Counted from the stretch's first letter, positions 7,719-18,533 are shown. The stretch is 64,000 nt of DNA from Sphingobacterium humi (GCF_009768885.1 NZ_WSQA01000003.1:310001-374000), one strand, 5' to 3'. Numbers and translations: made by a program. The notes: generated by a model not told the origin, from the sequence alone.

Positions 7719-10700
7719 TTAGAAATTGATGTTTAAACCGAAGCTGTATTTCTTTAGGAACGGATAAATTCCGCCGGAACCTAAGTCGACGCCATCCGCC
7801 TCAAAGCCGGCCGGTAAATTGTCGAATAAGAACAGGTTCTCTCCCGTAACATACAAACGGATGCTTTCCAGGAATTTCGATTTCAAGACGTCCTTGCCCA
7901 AGTTATAGCTTAGGGTGATGTTTCTAACCCGCAGGTAGGAACCATCTTGTAGGTATCGGGTTTGTACGCGACGGTTGGCACCCGTGTTTAAGCCGGCATT
8001 CGCATAAACACGACCATAATAAGCATCCTGGTTTTCAGGGGTCCAATAATCTAAACTATGTTTAAAGAGGGTGCCGAACTCGTTGGAGTAAGGCCATAGT
8101 AAATGGCTACCCATCCATAAGTCTCTTTTCCCTACGCCTTGTAAGAAAATGGATAAATCGAAGTTTTTATAGGAGAAGTTTGAATTGATACCAAACTGAT
8201 AACGACGGTTGTTATTCCCGATGACACGCATATCTCCCGGATCGCTCAGCGTACCATTACCCGAGAAGATTTTACCATCGTTGTTCAGGTCTTTAAATAG
8301 CACATCGCCTGGGTTCTGGGCTACACCTGTAAACGCAGGGATACCATCTTTCAGGGTGCCACCCATTAATTTATCGTTTAATGAGCCATCCACAAAGTCA
8401 TTCACCGTATAGAAACGGTCGGTTTCATAGCCCCAGATTTCGCCTATTTCTTTGCCTACATAATACCCGTTGATTAAACCGGCGCTGTTCTCAATCTTGG
8501 TGATATAGCCTCGGTTATCGGATAGGTTGAAGCCTAAGGAATAATGGAACTCATTGATTTTATCTTTCCAGGTTAATTCCCATTCCCAACCTTTAGACTC
8601 TAGGTCTGTGGTGTTTTGGAAAGGCGGCTCGGCACCTAATACAGCAGGAAGATCGGCACCCCGGTAGAGCATTCCGATGGTTTGTCTGCGGAACCAGTCG
8701 AAGCTGGTATTTAATTTATTGTTGAATAAGGCAATATCAACCCCTACGTTTAGCGTGCGTACTTTTTCCCAGGTAAAGGTAGAGGATACCAATCCCGGAG
8801 GCGCAATGGTTAAATAGCGGATGCCTGTGGTTGGATTAATCCAGTTGGCGTTAGAGGCGGACATGGTCGGGATTACCGGGAAGTAATTCTGACCGCCGTC
8901 TGAATTCAAGACTACCTGGTTTCCAATCTCCCCGAAGGAACCTCTAAACTTTAACAATGGAATGCTATTGCGAATGCTAGACATAAAGCTTTCTTCCGTC
9001 ACATTCCATCCTGCGGAAACCGAAGGGAAGAAACCGAATTTGGAACCGTCTTGAAAGCGCGAAGAACCATCGATACGGCCATTCAGTTCTAAGAGATAGC
9101 GATTGGCATAATCGTAATTGATACGGCCAAAATAGCCTAATACCGCATACTGCCCGAAGCTATCGTTTACAAATTGATTTCCACTGCTGGTTCCCAAAGA
9201 AGGGGAATCTGGGCTTAATAAATCGTAACGTGTGGCATTGTATGATTCGTAATGGTTTTTCTCGTAGTTGGTTCCTAAAAGGTATTTAAAGTTATGTTGA
9301 TCTAAGGCATGTGTATAGCTGGCATACATATTCAACGCATTGTAATTGGTGATGCTACTTCCGCGTTGGTAGTATTGGTTGTTGAATAAGTATTCTTCGC
9401 TGTAGTTGTTAGGGTTCATGTATTTATGACGCACCTGATAATACTTGCTGTTGGTGTTGGATTTGTTGAAGGTGTACTCAGCAGTAATGTTGAAGCCTTG
9501 GATAGGGTTGTATTCTAACTTACCGAACATCCGCAGATCATCACCATAATTTAAGCTGGGATCTTCGTATTTCAGGTAGTTGTTTGGCGTGCCGAAGGGT
9601 ACTTCTGTACCATCCATACCGGTATTATAGCCTGTATTGATGTAAGCGCCATGCGTAATGGAGCGGTAGAACATTTCCCCCATATTCATTGGCGTGGTGC
9701 GGTTGTCGTTTTTGTATAAGATATTCGCGCTGGCATTCAAGTTTTTGGCAATCTCACTGGTGACAAAAGCATTGATGTTATAGCGTTTGTAGCTGTCTTT
9801 GTTGGTCTTCATGATACCATCCTCATCAGCAAACATACCGGAGAGACGGTAGGCAATTTTCTCGCCACCACCCGAGAAGGACAGGTTGTGTAATTGTTCG
9901 AAACCGGTTTCAAATACTTCGCCATACATATCGTATTGGCGTAGGGGATAGCGGGTGCCATTTACTTCCGTAATTCCATCTGGATATTTGGAAGGGTCGG
10001 CCTCATATTCTTTTAATAGATTCAACCAAGTTTCCACATTCTGGCCCGTCCAGTTGGTCGGTTGGCCAAAGTCTTTTAAGCCTTGCACAAATTCCAGAGG
10101 CGTTGCTTTTTCTGGTAGGGTACTGGCTTCTGACCAAGTGAGGTTGGATGAATAATTGAATTGGATTGGTTGGTTTTTTCCTGCTTTTTTGGTAGTCACT
10201 AAGATAACCCCATAAGCAGCACGCGCACCATAGATGGAGGAGGCTGCCGCATCTTTCAACACCGTGATGTTTTGAATGTCTTTCGGATTCACATCGTCCA
10301 GGCTCATCGGTACGTTATCGACCAATACCAAAGGGCTGCCGCCGTTAATGGACGTTACACCGCGGATGTTCAAGGAGGTTCCTTGGCCCGGGCGTCCACC
10401 ACCAAAAGTTACCTGCATGCCCGGAATAGCGCCTTGCAATGCTTGCGAAGAACTACTAACCGGCCGATCGCCTAATACCTTATCCATATCAACGGAAGAT
10501 ACGGCACCGGTGAGGTTGGATTTCTTCTGCGTACCGAAACCTACAACCACCACCTCATCAAGGGAGGTTAAATCTTCTTGTAGGATGACGCGGACTTCAC
10601 TGGAAGATACGGGAATCTGTTGACTCGTGTAGCCAATAAAACTGATGATCAACTCGGCCTGATCGCTGGAAGCCATTAATTCGAATCGACCGTCTTCCTT

Positions 10701-11180
10701 CGTGCTGGTTGCACGCGTAGAGTTCTTCTCGGTAATACTTACCCCAACCAAGGGTTTACCCGTGTTGTTGGTTACTATACCCTTCACTGCAAAGCCTTCT
10801 TGCTTCTTTACGCTTGGGCGGATGATCATCCGGTTGTCTTCAACTTCCTTGATGGTTAATCCGGCCTGGTCTAAGATAGGCAACAACACTTGGGTCCAAG
10901 GGAGATTGGATACTTGGATCTTTCCCAGGTCTCTCATCTGAATGAGGTTGTCTGAGTAGATGAATTTTATTTTTGTTTGTTTCTCTATGGAACGCAGGAC
11001 GGTTTTTAAATCGCTGTTATACAGCAATAGCGATACCTTTTCCTGCGCGGCAGAAGGATTGGCTACCACACGGATAGAGAATGCACAAATAAAGCAAATG
11101 ATAAGTTTAAACATCAATAATACTTTAAATAGGAGGGGGCAAATCACTTGGCCCCTAATGGCAAGTAAATTAATTTTCAT
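7719..11180 (-). CDS. SusC/RagA TonB-linked outer-membrane transporter with STN domain
   Basis: An 1153-residue TonB-dependent importer. After an N-terminal signal region comes an STN domain (about residues 48-122) that would touch a FecR anti-sigma factor, then a carboxypeptidase-regulatory-like repeat (about 130-205), the SusC signature DEVVVVGFG, the plug with LQGAIPGMQV and RGVTSINGG, and the barrel ending in an aromatic C terminus (LNINF). STN-bearing SusC proteins signal substrate presence to FecR and an ECF sigma factor, and exactly those genes lie upstream on the same strand. The ATG at 11180 leaves an unusually long N region with two hydrophobic stretches; a start at the later methionine (residue 23) is possible. 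Confidence 0.95.
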   Translation of the reverse strand: MKINLLAIRGQVICPLLFKVLLMFKLIICFICAFSIRVVANPSAAQEKVSLLLYNSDLKTVLRSIEKQTKIKFIYSDNLIQMRDLGKIQVSNLPWTQVLLPILDQAGLTIKEVEDNRMIIRPSVKKQEGFAVKGIVTNNTGKPLVGVSITEKNSTRATSTKEDGRFELMASSDQAELIISFIGYTSQQIPVSSSEVRVILQEDLTSLDEVVVVGFGTQKKSNLTGAVSSVDMDKVLGDRPVSSSSQALQGAIPGMQVTFGGGRPGQGTSLNIRGVTSINGGSPLVLVDNVPMSLDDVNPKDIQNITVLKDAAASSIYGARAAYGVILVTTKKAGKNQPIQFNYSSNLTWSEASTLPEKATPLEFVQGLKDFGQPTNWTGQNVETWLNLLKEYEADPSKYPDGITEVNGTRYPLRQYDMYGEVFETGFEQLHNLSFSGGGEKIAYRLSGMFADEDGIMKTNKDSYKRYNINAFVTSEIAKNLNASANILYKNDNRTTPMNMGEMFYRSITHGAYINTGYNTGMDGTEVPFGTPNNYLKYEDPSLNYGDDLRMFGKLEYNPIQGFNITAEYTFNKSNTNSKYYQVRHKYMNPNNYSEEYLFNNQYYQRGSSITNYNALNMYASYTHALDQHNFKYLLGTNYEKNHYESYNATRYDLLSPDSPSLGTSSGNQFVNDSFGQYAVLGYFGRINYDYANRYLLELNGRIDGSSRFQDGSKFGFFPSVSAGWNVTEESFMSSIRNSIPLLKFRGSFGEIGNQVVLNSDGGQNYFPVIPTMSASNANWINPTTGIRYLTIAPPGLVSSTFTWEKVRTLNVGVDIALFNNKLNTSFDWFRRQTIGMLYRGADLPAVLGAEPPFQNTTDLESKGWEWELTWKDKINEFHYSLGFNLSDNRGYITKIENSAGLINGYYVGKEIGEIWGYETDRFYTVNDFVDGSLNDKLMGGTLKDGIPAFTGVAQNPGDVLFKDLNNDGKIFSGNGTLSDPGDMRVIGNNNRRYQFGINSNFSYKNFDLSIFLQGVGKRDLWMGSHLLWPYSNEFGTLFKHSLDYWTPENQDAYYGRVYANAGLNTGANRRVQTRYLQDGSYLRVRNITLSYNLGKDVLKSKFLESIRLYVTGENLFLFDNLPAGFEADGVDLGSGGIYPFLKKYSFGLNINF

Positions 11181-11249
11181 AAATTAGTGGAATTGATTTA
11201 AGTGTCTTACTTTCTCAGGGCTAGGCACTTAGTTAATGATAAATTGTAG

Positions 11250-11280
11250 AAGGATGCATCATGGGATGCGTCCTTTTTTT
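11250..11280 (+). terminator. Hairpin with plus-strand T-tract between fecR and susC
   Basis: An 11-bp stem with a G-T wobble (AAGGATGCATC with GGATGCGTCCTT) is followed by seven T on the plus strand. No plus-strand gene feeds it, so it may stop antisense transcription into fecR or act as a minus-strand attenuator before susC. The rest of 11181-11323 shows no feature. Confidence 0.35.
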
Positions 11281-11323
11281 ATGCTGCTTGGTTATTTCTG
11301 TTTCTTGGTATCTAAGTTTTTGG

Positions 11324-12385
11324 TTAATAAATGGTTATCTGGTTATTGTTGATCGTGTAATTCAAATTGAGACCACTTTCCTTGATCCAAAACAGCACGG
11401 TTTCGATATCTGTATCTTTGAAAGAACCCGATACTAAGTTCTCCGCAAGTGCTTTGTTTTTTAACACAATTGGAATGTTATACCATTTCTCCAGTTTGGA
11501 GATAATGACTGCCAAAGGTTCGGCATCAAAGGCCAGGGTATTATCTTTCCATGCAATTTCAGAAGGTTGAATGCTAGGGTCTTTTTTCAAAAATTGGCTC
11601 TTTTGGATTTTTAGCTTTTCCGGCTGAACAACGGCGACTTCTTCTTTCGCTGTTTCAGCTTCCGCTTCCTGCGCCTGGATTTTAATCTTCTCTCCCGGAA
11701 CAACATGGATAGGTTCTCCATGTTTAAGGTTTTTATTGACATACAGCTCAATGATGCCATCCACTAAGCAAGTTTCTGTATTGGCTTCATCAGGATAAGA
11801 GCGCACGTTAAAGGAGGTTCCCACGACTTTAATGGTCATGTTCTTGGCTTCAACATACATCGGTAAGCTCTTGTTATGTGCAACATCAAAAAAAGCTTCG
11901 CCTTCCAACCGGATATCCCGGTCTTCTTTGCCGAAAGAATGCTTATAGGCAAGCTTACTACCGCCGTTTAGCCATATATGCGTGCCATCGGGTAAGGTGA
12001 TTTCTTTGCGCTCGCCGTTTTTGGTTTCCATGAATACCGCATAGCTATCTGCTTTCGATGAACCGTAATAACGATAGATAAGTCCGGCAGCTAAAAGAAA
12101 AATTAGGAGAACGGCGGCATATTTTAAGTAACCATGCTTTTTGATGGCAACTACAGGCGTTTCGATTGTTTCTTCAGGATGCAGGGGGCTATCCACAATC
12201 TGTTGAAAGCGTTTTTCTAATTCGCTAGCTGGAACAACGATTTTCTTCGCACTCGTCAACTCTTGGAAAATCAACGCGCGCTCGGCATCCGCTTTCAAGA
12301 TCGCGGAAAGCTCGGCTTGCTCCTGATCGTTCAGTTGCTTGCTTAGAAATAAATGTACTAAATCATAAAATCGTTGGTCGTCCAT
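11324..12385 (-). CDS. FecR-family anti-sigma factor
   Basis: A 353-residue single-span membrane protein. The cytoplasmic part (residues 1-87) would hold the ECF sigma factor, a transmembrane helix lies at about 88-108, then the periplasmic FecR domain (KEITLPDGTHIWLNGGS, around 128-145) and a C-terminal STN-like DUF4974 domain (about 285-353). It should pass the signal from the STN domain of the SusC protein encoded next to it to the sigma factor encoded upstream. All three are on the same strand in the usual order. Confidence 0.93.
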   Translation of the reverse strand: MDDQRFYDLVHLFLSKQLNDQEQAELSAILKADAERALIFQELTSAKKIVVPASELEKRFQQIVDSPLHPEETIETPVVAIKKHGYLKYAAVLLIFLLAAGLIYRYYGSSKADSYAVFMETKNGERKEITLPDGTHIWLNGGSKLAYKHSFGKEDRDIRLEGEAFFDVAHNKSLPMYVEAKNMTIKVVGTSFNVRSYPDEANTETCLVDGIIELYVNKNLKHGEPIHVVPGEKIKIQAQEAEAETAKEEVAVVQPEKLKIQKSQFLKKDPSIQPSEIAWKDNTLAFDAEPLAVIISKLEKWYNIPIVLKNKALAENLVSGSFKDTDIETVLFWIKESGLNLNYTINNNQITIY

Positions 12386-12516
12386 GGTCTTCTTTTCGGG
12401 TAATCTACCTATAAGACAGGTAGCGAAAGAGAACTCCCCAATAGAAATTGAAAAAAAATATAAATTTTTAAAAGTAGGGGATATTCCTGCTTCTTGCTGC
12501 GGTTGAAGGAATTTAT

Positions 12517-13068
12517 TTAGCGGTTCAAGAAATCGCGGATCTTGGCTAAAGCAATCTGGAGGTGCCTATCCACGGTTTTAATGCTTATTTCCATAATATC
12601 TGCGGCCTCGGCATAGCTGCAGTCATTATCTTTCACCAACGTGAAAGCCATCTTAGTTTTCGGCGGAAGTTGTTCGATGGCTTGATTAATCTTCTGGATG
12701 ATTTCTTTGGAAACCAACTGATCTTCGGGATTGTAGTCTTGTTGAGTAATCTCTGGATTGCTCAAGATGTAGTTGTCGCGAACCTTATTCTTCTCCAGGT
12801 AATTGAGGGTCAAGTTTCGAGTAGAGATGAAGAGGTATGTTTTCAGGTTTTTTACCCCTAGGAGCTTCTCCGGTTGCTGCCATATCTTTAGCATCAACTC
12901 GGCAATAATATCTTCGGAAGCTTCTTGATGATTAGAAATAGCGGTTGAAAAGCTAAGGAGATCCGTGTAAAAATGATGGAAAAGCAATTTGAAGGCGTTT
13001 GCATCCCTATGGTCATTTATCTTGCCAATTTCCTTTTGCCAGTCAATTTCATATGGTATAGGGTTCAT
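12517..13068 (-). CDS. ECF RNA polymerase sigma factor (Bacteroidota SusCD-associated type)
   Basis: A 183-residue ECF sigma factor. Region 2 spans about residues 25-95 (including EDIIAELMLKIW) and region 4 about 125-183 with a helix-turn-helix around SYAEAADIMEISIKTVDRHL. It should drive the sulfatase/SusCD operon when released by FecR. The ATG at 13068 was preferred to an in-frame GTG three codons upstream. A 131-base gap separates it from fecR, so fecR may have its own promoter. Confidence 0.92.
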   Translation of the reverse strand: MNPIPYEIDWQKEIGKINDHRDANAFKLLFHHFYTDLLSFSTAISNHQEASEDIIAELMLKIWQQPEKLLGVKNLKTYLFISTRNLTLNYLEKNKVRDNYILSNPEITQQDYNPEDQLVSKEIIQKINQAIEQLPPKTKMAFTLVKDNDCSYAEAADIMEISIKTVDRHLQIALAKIRDFLNR

Positions 13069-13150
13069 GCTTTTCACAAAGTGAAACTAAATTATCAATA
13101 ATAATTTATAACGGTGAACATTTCCCCGGCAATTTCCGTGACTATGGGGC

Positions 13151-13184
13151 AAAAAAAATCCTCAAACTGTAACGTATGAGGATT
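13151..13184 (-). terminator. Rho-independent terminator of the tRNA-Phe operon
   Basis: On the minus strand AATCCTCA and TGAGGATT pair and are followed by eight T. It lies two bases after the CCA end of the downstream tRNA gene. Confidence 0.8.
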
Positions 13185-13186
13185 CT

Positions 13187-13262
13187 TGGTGGTGCCAGCT
13201 GGATTCGAACCAGCGACACAAGGATTTTCAGTCCTTTGCTCTACCAACTGAGCTATGGCACC
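13187..13262 (-). tRNA. tRNA-Phe (GAA)
   Basis: A 76-base cloverleaf with the CCA end encoded. Acceptor stem GGTGCCA/TGGCACC, TTCGAATC T-loop region, and the anticodon loop CTGAAAA between AAGGA/TCCTT give anticodon GAA (phenylalanine). Identical to the neighbouring copy 41 bases upstream. Confidence 0.95.
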
Positions 13263-13303
13263 TTTTTCAAGTCTTTGTTTGGAATCTGTTACTTGTCAGA
13301 TTG

Positions 13304-13379
13304 TGGTGGTGCCAGCTGGATTCGAACCAGCGACACAAGGATTTTCAGTCCTTTGCTCTACCAACTGAGCTATGGCACC
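13304..13379 (-). tRNA. tRNA-Phe (GAA), second identical copy
   Basis: Same 76-base sequence and anticodon GAA as the other copy, with CCA encoded. Both are read from one promoter at about 13413-13442 and end at one terminator. Two tandem tRNA-Phe genes raise dosage of the only phenylalanine isoacceptor. Confidence 0.95.
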
Positions 13380-13412
13380 TTTTTTTGCAAATCCCTTACC
13401 GAACTTGCGATG

Positions 13413-13442
13413 CAAATGTACCGTCTTTTTTCGTAATCTAAA
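13413..13442 (-). promoter_or_regulatory. Promoter of the tRNA-Phe operon
   Basis: On the minus strand TACATTTG (13413-13420) is an exact -7 box and TTTAG (13438-13442) a possible -33 box, 17 bases apart. The predicted start lies about 28 bases before the first tRNA. Confidence 0.6.
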
Positions 13443-13518
13443 ACTTTTCGCCGAATATTTTTCGAGGAATTCAGCAAAACCTTGATTTTGATTGAGATAA
13501 AATTACATCAAATAAACA

Positions 13519-13547
13519 TTGGTATTCCTCAATTTACGGTATCTTTG
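13519..13547 (+). promoter_or_regulatory. Promoter of mnmA
   Basis: TTG at 13519-13521, an 18-base spacer, then TATCTTTG at 13540-13547, an exact -7 box. It gives a leader of about 12 bases before the mnmA ATG at 13565. Confidence 0.7.
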
Positions 13548-13564
13548 CACTTCAATAAAAGGTT

Positions 13565-14662
13565 ATGAGTAAAAAAGGAAGAGTTTTGGTAGCCATGAGT
13601 GGTGGAGTGGATAGCTCAGTAGCTGCCGTTATGCTACATGAACAGGGCTATGAAGTGATTGGTATTACCATGAAGACATGGGATTATGCAAGCGCAGGGG
13701 GCTCTTCTAAGGAAACAGGATGTTGCAGCCTCGATAGCATTAACGATGCCCGCACTTTAGCGGTGAACTACGGTTTTCCACATTATATTTTAGATATCCG
13801 TGATGAGTTTGGCGATTATGTCATCGATAATTTTGTTGATGAGTATATCGCGGGTCGCACACCGAATCCTTGTGTGTTGTGCAATACCCATATTAAATGG
13901 GAAGCCCTCATTAAGCGAGCGAATAAGTTAGACTGTGAGTTTATTGCCACCGGACATTATGCAAACATCCGCTTGCACGATAATGGCCGCTACGTCATCT
14001 CAAAAGGTCGGGATGAGAATAAGGATCAATCTTACGTGTTATGGGGTGTTTCGCAAGAGAACTTGGCCCGTACGCAATTCCCATTAGGAAGCTTTACGAA
14101 ACAGGAGATCCGCCAGATGGCCTTAGAAATGGGACAGCAGGAATTGGCTAACAAATCAGAGAGCTATGAGATCTGTTTTGTACCGGATAACGATTACCGA
14201 TCCTTCTTGCGCCACAAGAAGCCGAATATCGATCAGGAAATTGGGCCAGGAAACTTTATTCTATCCGACGGAACGGTAGTAGGACAGCATATTGGCTATC
14301 CCTATTTCACCATCGGACAGCGTAAGGGATTAGGGATTGCCTTAGGAAAGCCGATGTTCGTGATTCAGATCCTTCCGGAGAGCAATTCTGTGATGCTAGG
14401 CGAGGAGCATGAGCTCGAACGTACGCAAGCCTTTGTTCGCGATATTAACTTGGTTAAATACGCTTCTTTGGATGAACCGATGGAAGCTATCACCAAGATC
14501 CGTTATAAGGATCCAGGCGCTTTATCTACCCTTACACAGCAAGGAAATATTATGCAGGTAGACTTTGCCCATCGGGTGAAAGGAATTGCACCAGGACAGT
14601 CTGCTGTATTCTACGAAGGCGATGACCTATTAGGCGGTGGCTTCCTGATGAAAGAAAACTAA
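13565..14662 (+). CDS. mnmA: tRNA-specific 2-thiouridylase
   Basis: A 365-residue enzyme that thiolates U34 of the tRNAs for Lys, Glu and Gln. The N-terminal PP-loop AMSGGVDSS (about residues 10-18) binds ATP. The catalytic cysteines lie in NPCVLCN (about residue 99-105) and in SYEICFV (about 203), and the C-terminal part holds IGQRKGLG, a MnmA hallmark. Length is normal for the family. It stands alone on the plus strand between the tRNA genes and a terminator shared with gapA. Confidence 0.97.
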   Translation: MSKKGRVLVAMSGGVDSSVAAVMLHEQGYEVIGITMKTWDYASAGGSSKETGCCSLDSINDARTLAVNYGFPHYILDIRDEFGDYVIDNFVDEYIAGRTPNPCVLCNTHIKWEALIKRANKLDCEFIATGHYANIRLHDNGRYVISKGRDENKDQSYVLWGVSQENLARTQFPLGSFTKQEIRQMALEMGQQELANKSESYEICFVPDNDYRSFLRHKKPNIDQEIGPGNFILSDGTVVGQHIGYPYFTIGQRKGLGIALGKPMFVIQILPESNSVMLGEEHELERTQAFVRDINLVKYASLDEPMEAITKIRYKDPGALSTLTQQGNIMQVDFAHRVKGIAPGQSAVFYEGDDLLGGGFLMKEN

Positions 14663-14703
14663 GCAGTACTAAAAGAAGTCAAGCCTTATTAACAAAGCAT
14701 AAA

Positions 14704-14733
14704 AAAAAGCTGATGGAATTCCATCAGCTTTTT
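14704..14733. terminator. Bidirectional terminator between mnmA and gapA
   Basis: A perfect 13-bp stem (14704-14716 with 14721-14733) around AATT, with an A-run on one side and a T-run on the other, serves two convergent genes. Confidence 0.85.
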
Positions 14734-14753
14734 CTATTATTAACCTGCCAGGC

Positions 14754-16606
<1,853 letters not shown>

Positions 16607-16609
16607 GTG

Positions 16610-17593
16610 TTAAATATTCATTACTTCGGAAATGGTAAGGAGTTCTTCATCCAGCTTGAACTCTTTGTTTTTCAGGGCCTCTTCCAGGCTGGTTGAGGTG
16701 ATCTTGCTGCCTCTGATGCCTACAGTTCCGTTCGTATTTCCACGTAATAACTCATTTACGGCGAAATAGCCCATACGAGTTGCCAAAATCCGGTCGAAGC
16801 TGCTCGGCGATCCGCCGCGTTGCAAGTGTCCTAATATACTAACTTTTGTGTCATAAAAATCAAATTTTTCTTTCACACGTTTCGCTACATTATACACCCC
16901 GCCGTTTTTGTCGCCCTCGGCTACAATCACAATCATCGAGGTTTTATTGCGCTCTTTGGCCACTTCCAAAAGGTCGATAAGCTCGTCGATGGCGGTATCT
17001 TTTTCCGGAAGCATAATGGCTTCCGCGCCACCTGCTACACCGGCGTATAAGGCGATACTGCCGTTATCTCTACCCATTACTTCAACGAAAAATAAACGAT
17101 TATGTGATGCAGCGGTATCTTTAATTTTATCGATCGCTTCAATTACCGTATTATTCGCGGTATCAAATCCTAAGGTAAAGTCTGTTCCGTAAAGGTCGTT
17201 ATCAATGGTTCCGGGAATACACATCACCGGGATATTATATTCTTCCGAGAAAACTTTTGCTCCGGTAAATGTACCGTCGCCACCAATGGCCACTAATGCA
17301 TCTATTCCAGCTTTCTGAATGTTGTCAAAGGCTTTTTTACGGCCTTCTGGCGTTCTGAATTCCGGGCAGCGGGCCGATTTCAACATGGTTCCCCCTTTTT
17401 GCAAAATGGAGCTTACCGAGCGGCTTACCAAGTCTTTAAAATCACCTTCAATCATCCCTTCGTAACCGCGGTAAATACCGGTTACTTTGATATTATGGAA
17501 TAATGCCGTTCTCACAACAGCGCGTATGGCAGCATTCATCCCAGGGGCATCGCCCCCCGAAGTATAAACACCAATCCTTTTTATCGTACTCAT
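16610..17593 (-). CDS. pfkA: ATP-dependent 6-phosphofructokinase
   Basis: A 327-residue kinase making fructose 1,6-bisphosphate. TSGGDAPGMNAAIRA at about residues 10-24, GGDGTFTGA (about 105), PGTIDND (about 127) and the active-site region TAASHNRLFFVEVMGR (about 159) identify it. The ATG at 17593 is preceded by a GAGGAA ribosome-binding site; an upstream in-frame TTG adds only four residues and lies inside that site. First gene of the pfkA-kinase-gapA operon, divergent from a Nudix-type regulator that may control it. Confidence 0.97.
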   Translation of the reverse strand: MSTIKRIGVYTSGGDAPGMNAAIRAVVRTALFHNIKVTGIYRGYEGMIEGDFKDLVSRSVSSILQKGGTMLKSARCPEFRTPEGRKKAFDNIQKAGIDALVAIGGDGTFTGAKVFSEEYNIPVMCIPGTIDNDLYGTDFTLGFDTANNTVIEAIDKIKDTAASHNRLFFVEVMGRDNGSIALYAGVAGGAEAIMLPEKDTAIDELIDLLEVAKERNKTSMIVIVAEGDKNGGVYNVAKRVKEKFDFYDTKVSILGHLQRGGSPSSFDRILATRMGYFAVNELLRGNTNGTVGIRGSKITSTSLEEALKNKEFKLDEELLTISEVMNI

Positions 17594-17706
17594 TAGGTTC
17601 CTCAATTTTAGAAATACGAATATAATGTGTATTTCTTACACTATTAAATTTTTTTGGTAATTTGTTTGTCTATTTCTATTATTGTTGATATTATTTAGGA
17701 AACCAG

Positions 17707-17720
17707 TTTAATCAGTTAAA
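17707..17720. promoter_or_regulatory. Possible operator palindrome in the pfkA/regulator gap
   Basis: TTTAA-TCAG-TTAAA is a perfect five-base inverted repeat 13 bases before the regulator start in the 140-base divergent gap. AT-rich palindromes arise by chance, so this is only a candidate. Nothing else is clear in 17594-17733. Confidence 0.25.
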
Positions 17721-17733
17721 TTAAATTTAGATT

Positions 17734-18396
17734 TTGCAGACGCATTTTACCATTGATTGTGTGATTTTTAGTTTTGATGAGGGTCAACTAAAGATACTTT
17801 TAGCCGAACGTAACGAATATCCGTATAAAGATTGGTGGGCACTCCCGGGATATTTTGTCAATAAATACGAAGAAATGGAAGATGCGGTTGCCCGGATTTT
17901 ACTGGAGATGACCGGCCTTAAAGACATCTATATGGACCAATTGGCCGCTTTTGCAGGCGTTAAGCGCCATCCCGAGGGTCGCATTCTCACTGTAGCCTAC
18001 ATGGCCTTGGTACAAATGGAAGAGGTGAAAAATAAAATTGCCCCAACCTCCAGTTATATGCGCCAATTAAAATGGTTCTCCATCGATGAACTGCCTGATT
18101 TGGCCTTCGACCATCGTGAAATTATTCAACTAAGTTTAGAGCGTTTAAAAAAATCTGTTACATACTCTACGGCTCCGTACGAATTATTACCTACAAAATT
18201 TACACTTACCCAATTGCAACAAGTGTATGAGGCCATCCTTAACAAAAAGCTCGATAAACGGAACTTTCGGAAGAAAATTAACAACCTAGGTTACTTAAAA
18301 GAGCTTAATGAATTCCAAAAAGGGGTTTCCTACCGTGCAGCCAAACTCTATTCCTTTGATAAGAAAAAATTCCTGAAGCAATTTTCTCAAGACTAA
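17734..18396 (+). CDS. Nudix-domain transcriptional regulator (NrtR-like)
   Basis: A 220-residue protein with an N-terminal Nudix domain (about residues 5-140) and a C-terminal winged helix (about 150-215, with LQQVYEAIL and LDKRNFRKKINNLGYL as in NrtR proteins). The Nudix box is degenerate: the usual REUxEE reads RILLEM, so metal-binding glutamates are lost and hydrolysis is unlikely. Such proteins use the Nudix domain to sense a nucleotide or sugar ligand. It is divergent from pfkA, so control of the glycolysis operon is a reasonable inference. The start is TTG at 17734, since an in-frame stop lies two codons before it and no ATG fits. Confidence 0.82.
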   Translation: MQTHFTIDCVIFSFDEGQLKILLAERNEYPYKDWWALPGYFVNKYEEMEDAVARILLEMTGLKDIYMDQLAAFAGVKRHPEGRILTVAYMALVQMEEVKNKIAPTSSYMRQLKWFSIDELPDLAFDHREIIQLSLERLKKSVTYSTAPYELLPTKFTLTQLQQVYEAILNKKLDKRNFRKKINNLGYLKELNEFQKGVSYRAAKLYSFDKKKFLKQFSQD

Positions 18397-18484
18397 ATGT
18401 AGCTTTTCCCTTATCCGTTACGTTAAGAAATTGTTAATAAGCAACTTTTTGACACTGGTATGATATAATTTACTGGACTTTCTT

Positions 18485-18517
18485 TACTTTTGAACAAAAT
18501 TTGAAAAAAGTCAAAAG
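18485..18517 (+). promoter_or_regulatory. Promoter and candidate operator of the efflux operon
   Basis: TACTTTTG (18485-18492) is an exact -7 box. An inverted repeat CTTTTGA-N17-TCAAAAG (18487-18493 and 18511-18517) overlaps it and would suit a TetR-type repressor. A strong AGGAGA ribosome-binding site follows at 18525-18530. Confidence 0.45.
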
Positions 18518-18533
18518 ATAAAAAAGGAGAGAA

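Noticed and set aside
13176..13436. An 86-codon plus-strand frame with a repeated GGASWIRTSDTR segment
   Set aside because: It is the antisense of two tRNA-Phe genes; the repeat in the protein is the tRNA repeat. Databases contain many such false proteins.
17728..17736. TAGATTTTG as promoter of the Nudix regulator
   Set aside because: It has one base too many for TAnnTTTG and overlaps the start codon itself, so the mRNA would lack the start.
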